From NCBI RefSeq assembly GCF_030388245.1, contig NZ_CP098360.1, forward strand, positions 1,262,501-1,326,500: 64,000 nucleotides of DNA, written 5' to 3'. Positions within the stretch are counted from its first letter, which is position 1; each line of letters starts with the position of its first letter. The translations under genes were made by a program, and so were the position numbers. The notes beneath the pieces were generated by a model. The model worked only from the letters and a program-made list of their open reading frames with translations. It had not been told where the DNA came from and searched no databases. The stretch is from Paracoccus sp. TOH (GTDB lineage Bacteria > Pseudomonadota > Alphaproteobacteria > Rhodobacterales > Rhodobacteraceae). Positions 61,772-64,000 of the stretch are shown one piece after another.

Positions 61772-62251
61772 ATGACCATGGCCAAGAACACCATCTGCCT
61801 CTGGTACGACAAGGATGCCGAGGCGGCCGCCCGTTTCTATGCCGAGACCTTTCCCGACAGCGCGGTCACCGCGGTGCGCCACGCGCCCAGCGACTTTCCC
61901 TCGGGCAAGGCGGGCGATGTGCTGCTGGTCGAATTCACCGTCGCGGGCATTCCCTGCGTCGGCCTGAACGGCGGCCCGACCTTTCGGCACAACGAGGCCT
62001 TCTCGTTCCAGATCGCCACCGACGACCAGAAGGAAACCGACCGCTACTGGGATGCGATCATCGGCAATGGCGGCCAGGAAAGCGCCTGCGGCTGGTGCAA
62101 GGACAGGTGGGGGATTTCCTGGCAGATCACGCCGCGCGTGCTGACCGATGCGCTGGCCGCCGGCGGCGACGAGGCGAAGCGCGCTTTCGAGGCGATGATG
62201 CAGATGACCCGGATCGACGTTGCGGCCATCGAGGCGGCGCGGCGCGGCTGA
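61772..62251 (+). CDS. VOC-family protein (PhnB/3-demethylubiquinone-like)
   Basis: 159 residues, ATG 61772 behind GGGAGGAACC (ATG 61778 is an alternative). Pattern LWYDKDAEAAARFYAETFPDS with GKAGDVLLVEFTVAGIP and CGWCKDRWGISWQITPRVL is typical of the PhnB/YjdN vicinal-oxygen-chelate group, where no enzyme activity is established for most members. Lies alone after the argG terminator. Confidence 0.87.
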   Translation: MTMAKNTICLWYDKDAEAAARFYAETFPDSAVTAVRHAPSDFPSGKAGDVLLVEFTVAGIPCVGLNGGPTFRHNEAFSFQIATDDQKETDRYWDAIIGNGGQESACGWCKDRWGISWQITPRVLTDALAAGGDEAKRAFEAMMQMTRIDVAAIEAARRG

Positions 62252-62293
62252 GCCGCGCTTCCCTTCCCACGCCGCCTGCGGCAGGATGCGGGC

Positions 62294-62839
62294 ATGACCC
62301 AGAACCCCGACCGCCCCGCCCATATCGCCATCGTCACCGTCTCGGACCGCGCCGCCCGCGGCGAATATCAGGACAAGGGCGGGCCGGGGGCCGAGGACTG
62401 GCTGCGCGCCACCATCACCTCGCCCATGGACATCACCCGCCGCATCATCCCGGACGGGCGCGAGATGGTCGCGGATTGTCTGCGCGACCTGGCCGACGAC
62501 CAGGGCGCCGACCTGATCCTGATCACCGGCGGCACCGGGCCGGCGCCGCGCGACCAGACGCCCGAGGCCATGGCGGATGTGATCGAAAAGGAACTGCCGG
62601 GTTTTGGCGAGGAAATGCGCCGCGCCAGCCTGCGCGAGGTGCCGACCGCCATCCTGTCGCGGCAAAGCGCGGGCATCCGCGGCGCCACGCTGATGATCAC
62701 CATCCCCGGCAAGCCCTCGGCCATCGCCACCTGCCTCGATGCGGTCTTTGCGGCGGTGCCCTATTGCCTCGACCTGATCGGCGCGGCCTATGTGGAAACC
62801 GACCCCGCCCGCATCAAGGCGTTCCGGCCGAAGCCGTAG
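62294..62839 (+). CDS. moaB: Molybdenum cofactor biosynthesis protein MoaB (MogA-like)
   Basis: 181 residues, molybdopterin adenylyltransferase fold. Signature IVTVSDRAARGEYQDKGGPG at the start, LITGGTGPAPRDQTPEA with the ATP/MPT site in the middle. MoaB and MogA are hard to tell apart by eye. Its last 26 bases overlap the convergent kinase gene. Confidence 0.9.
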   Translation: MTQNPDRPAHIAIVTVSDRAARGEYQDKGGPGAEDWLRATITSPMDITRRIIPDGREMVADCLRDLADDQGADLILITGGTGPAPRDQTPEAMADVIEKELPGFGEEMRRASLREVPTAILSRQSAGIRGATLMITIPGKPSAIATCLDAVFAAVPYCLDLIGAAYVETDPARIKAFRPKP

Positions 62840-63428
62840 GCGCGGGCCGAACCAGAAGATCGGCCGGCAGCGATTCGCGCAGCACCAGTTCGGCATTGCC
62901 GAGATCGTTCTCCAGATGCGCCATCACCTCGGCCGGCGAGCGGCCGAGGCCCTGCCAGCGCGCGGTCAGGCGGCGGTGCAGCTCCTCCATCGGCACATCC
63001 AGCATGATCGACAAGTCCCAGAGTCCGGCCAGTTTGCGCCAGGGCGTCCGATCCAGCAGCAGGTAATTGCCCTCGACCACCACCAGCCGGTGGCCGGCCT
63101 CGACCCGGCCGGCGCCGGCGACAGAGAGGTCCAGCGCGCGGTCGAAGATCGGATAGACCAACTCGCCGCCGGCCTTCAGCCGCTGCATCAGCGCCACGAA
63201 ACCGGCGGCGTCGAAGGTCTGCGGCGCGCCCTTGCAGCCGCGCAGCCCGTCCGCCTCCAGCAGCCGGTTGTCCAGGTGGAACCCGTCCATCGGCACCAGA
63301 ACCGCATCCTCCAGCCCGGCCACCAGCCGTGCGGCCAGGGTGGATTTTCCCGATCCCGGCGCCCCGACGATGGCGACGATCCGCCGTCCGGGCCCCAGCC
63401 GCGCAATCCGGTCCAGTATCTCATCCAT
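62814..63428 (-). CDS. frcK: P-loop sugar kinase-like protein (FrcK type)
   Basis: 204 residues from ATG 63428 (ATG 63437 also possible). Walker A GAPGSGKST, a base-stacking DGFHLDNRLLEADG, and VVVEGNYLLLD as the second acidic strand place it with nucleoside/panthothenate-like kinases. In Sinorhizobium frcBCAK the matching gene follows frcA, as here. Kinase activity on fructose is not demonstrated by sequence. Overlaps moaB's tail. Confidence 0.75.
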   Translation of the reverse strand: MDEILDRIARLGPGRRIVAIVGAPGSGKSTLAARLVAGLEDAVLVPMDGFHLDNRLLEADGLRGCKGAPQTFDAAGFVALMQRLKAGGELVYPIFDRALDLSVAGAGRVEAGHRLVVVEGNYLLLDRTPWRKLAGLWDLSIMLDVPMEELHRRLTARWQGLGRSPAEVMAHLENDLGNAELVLRESLPADLLVRPAPTASAGTP

Positions 63429-63472
63429 GCAGACCATCCCGAGGGAAGAATAGCGGCGGCGGGGGCTGCGGT

Positions 63473-64000
63473 TCAAGCCGCCGTCGCCGCCTCGTCCGGC
63501 AGCTTGGCCCCGGTCATGAAGGCCACCGCGTCCGACATGGAATAGTCCTGCGGCCGGATCACGCAAAGCCGCCGGCCCAGCCGATGGATATGGATGCGGT
63601 CCGCCACCTCGAAGACATGCGGCATATTGTGGGAAATCAGGATGATCGGGATGCCGCGCGAGCGCACGTCGCGGATCAGCTCCAGCACCCGGCGGCTTTC
63701 CTTGACGCCAAGCGCCGCCGTCGGCTCGTCCAGGATCACCACCTTCGAGCCGAAGGCGGCGGCGCGCGCCACGGCCACGCCCTGGCGCTGGCCGCCCGAC
63801 AGCGTCTCGACCGCCTGATTGATGTTCTGGATCGTCATCAGCCCCAGCTCGGTCAGCTTCTCGCGGGCGAATTTCTCCATCGCCGGGCGGTCGAGCTGGC
63901 GGAACAGGCTGCCCATGATGCCGGGCTTGCGCAGCTCGCGGCCCATGAACATGTTATCGGCGATCGACAGCGCCGGCGACATGGCCAGCGTCTGATAGAC
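63473..64000 (-). CDS. frcA: Fructose-type sugar ABC transporter ATP-binding protein, C-terminal part, cut by window edge
   Basis: About 176 residues visible: signature LSGGQRQG, Walker B VVILDEPTAAL, D-loop, and switch His in LISHNMPHVFEV. Upstream reads through the window edge (VYQTLAMSPALSIADNMFMG). The shape is that of single-domain RbsA-family ATPases such as FrcA. With frcK next in line (44 bases), frcB and frcC are expected beyond 64000. Confidence 0.85.
   Translation of the reverse strand, partial: VYQTLAMSPALSIADNMFMGRELRKPGIMGSLFRQLDRPAMEKFAREKLTELGLMTIQNINQAVETLSGGQRQGVAVARAAAFGSKVVILDEPTAALGVKESRRVLELIRDVRSRGIPIILISHNMPHVFEVADRIHIHRLGRRLCVIRPQDYSMSDAVAFMTGAKLPDEAATAA

Overview
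The window is GC-rich alphaproteobacterial DNA, most likely from the Rhodobacterales and closest in character to Paracoccus. I judge this from gene families and layout only; no database was searched. Supporting traits are a choX-betC choline sulfate pair, a gltD-gltB locus, an NDUFA9-like protein beside uppP, a capsule-type ABC permease, frcA-frcK, dense ATGA/GTGA gene overlaps, and GC-rich hairpin repeats typical of the group.

Layout. 1-1.5 kb: start of dnaK behind a near-perfect RpoH promoter, and an orphan polysaccharide-export permease. 1.6-10.7 kb: a surface-glycan block with cysQ, kdsB, galU and galE, then three glycosyltransferases and an unusual two-part sulfotransferase, mostly overlapping end to start. 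10.7-14.8 kb: housekeeping genes (EamA exporter, queG, gst, mtgA, DUF1269). 14.9-18.0 kb: choX-betC-PPC operon and tRNA-Ile2. 18.1-19.7 kb: cspA and very small proteins. 19.9-21.1 kb: a tandem glycine riboswitch in front of a GAPDH-family gene. 21.1-25.4 kb: LysR/ureohydrolase divergent pair and katG. 25.6-30.3 kb: a LacI-type regulator divergent from a nucleobase permease, an amidohydrolase and a TauE/SafE exporter, with two visible operators. 30.3-39.3 kb: an amino-sugar divergon: BadF-type kinase, GntR, SIS deaminase and nagA one way; MurQ-like etherase and a sugar ABC importer the other way. 39.3-43.1 kb: metallophosphoesterase with a Ser/Thr kinase-USP fusion, a CDF transporter and two small envelope proteins. 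43.2-50.1 kb: gltD, a periplasmic unknown and gltB. 50.2-53.7 kb: uppP, NDUFA9-like, GMC oxidoreductase. 53.9-58.1 kb: tRNA-Leu, Nudix, a response-regulator phosphatase and an Hpt protein split by an IS1380-family element. 58.1-64 kb: ilvA, membrane protein, argG, VOC protein, moaB, frcK and partial frcA.

How the parts work together. CysQ (PAPS/PAP turnover), GalU and GalE (UDP-sugars) and KdsB (CMP-Kdo) supply the glycosyltransferases and sulfotransferase that follow, so 1.6-10.7 kb reads as a production line for a sulfated or decorated surface glycan. The amino-sugar block is a complete uptake-to-fructose-6-P route under one GntR regulator. Best leads for follow-up are the glycine riboswitch controlling a GAPDH gene rather than gcv genes, the IS1380 insertion exactly at the start codon of the Hpt gene, and the LacI-controlled heterocycle operon of unknown substrate. 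I saw no CRISPR array, prophage or integrative element. The IS is the only mobile DNA recognised.
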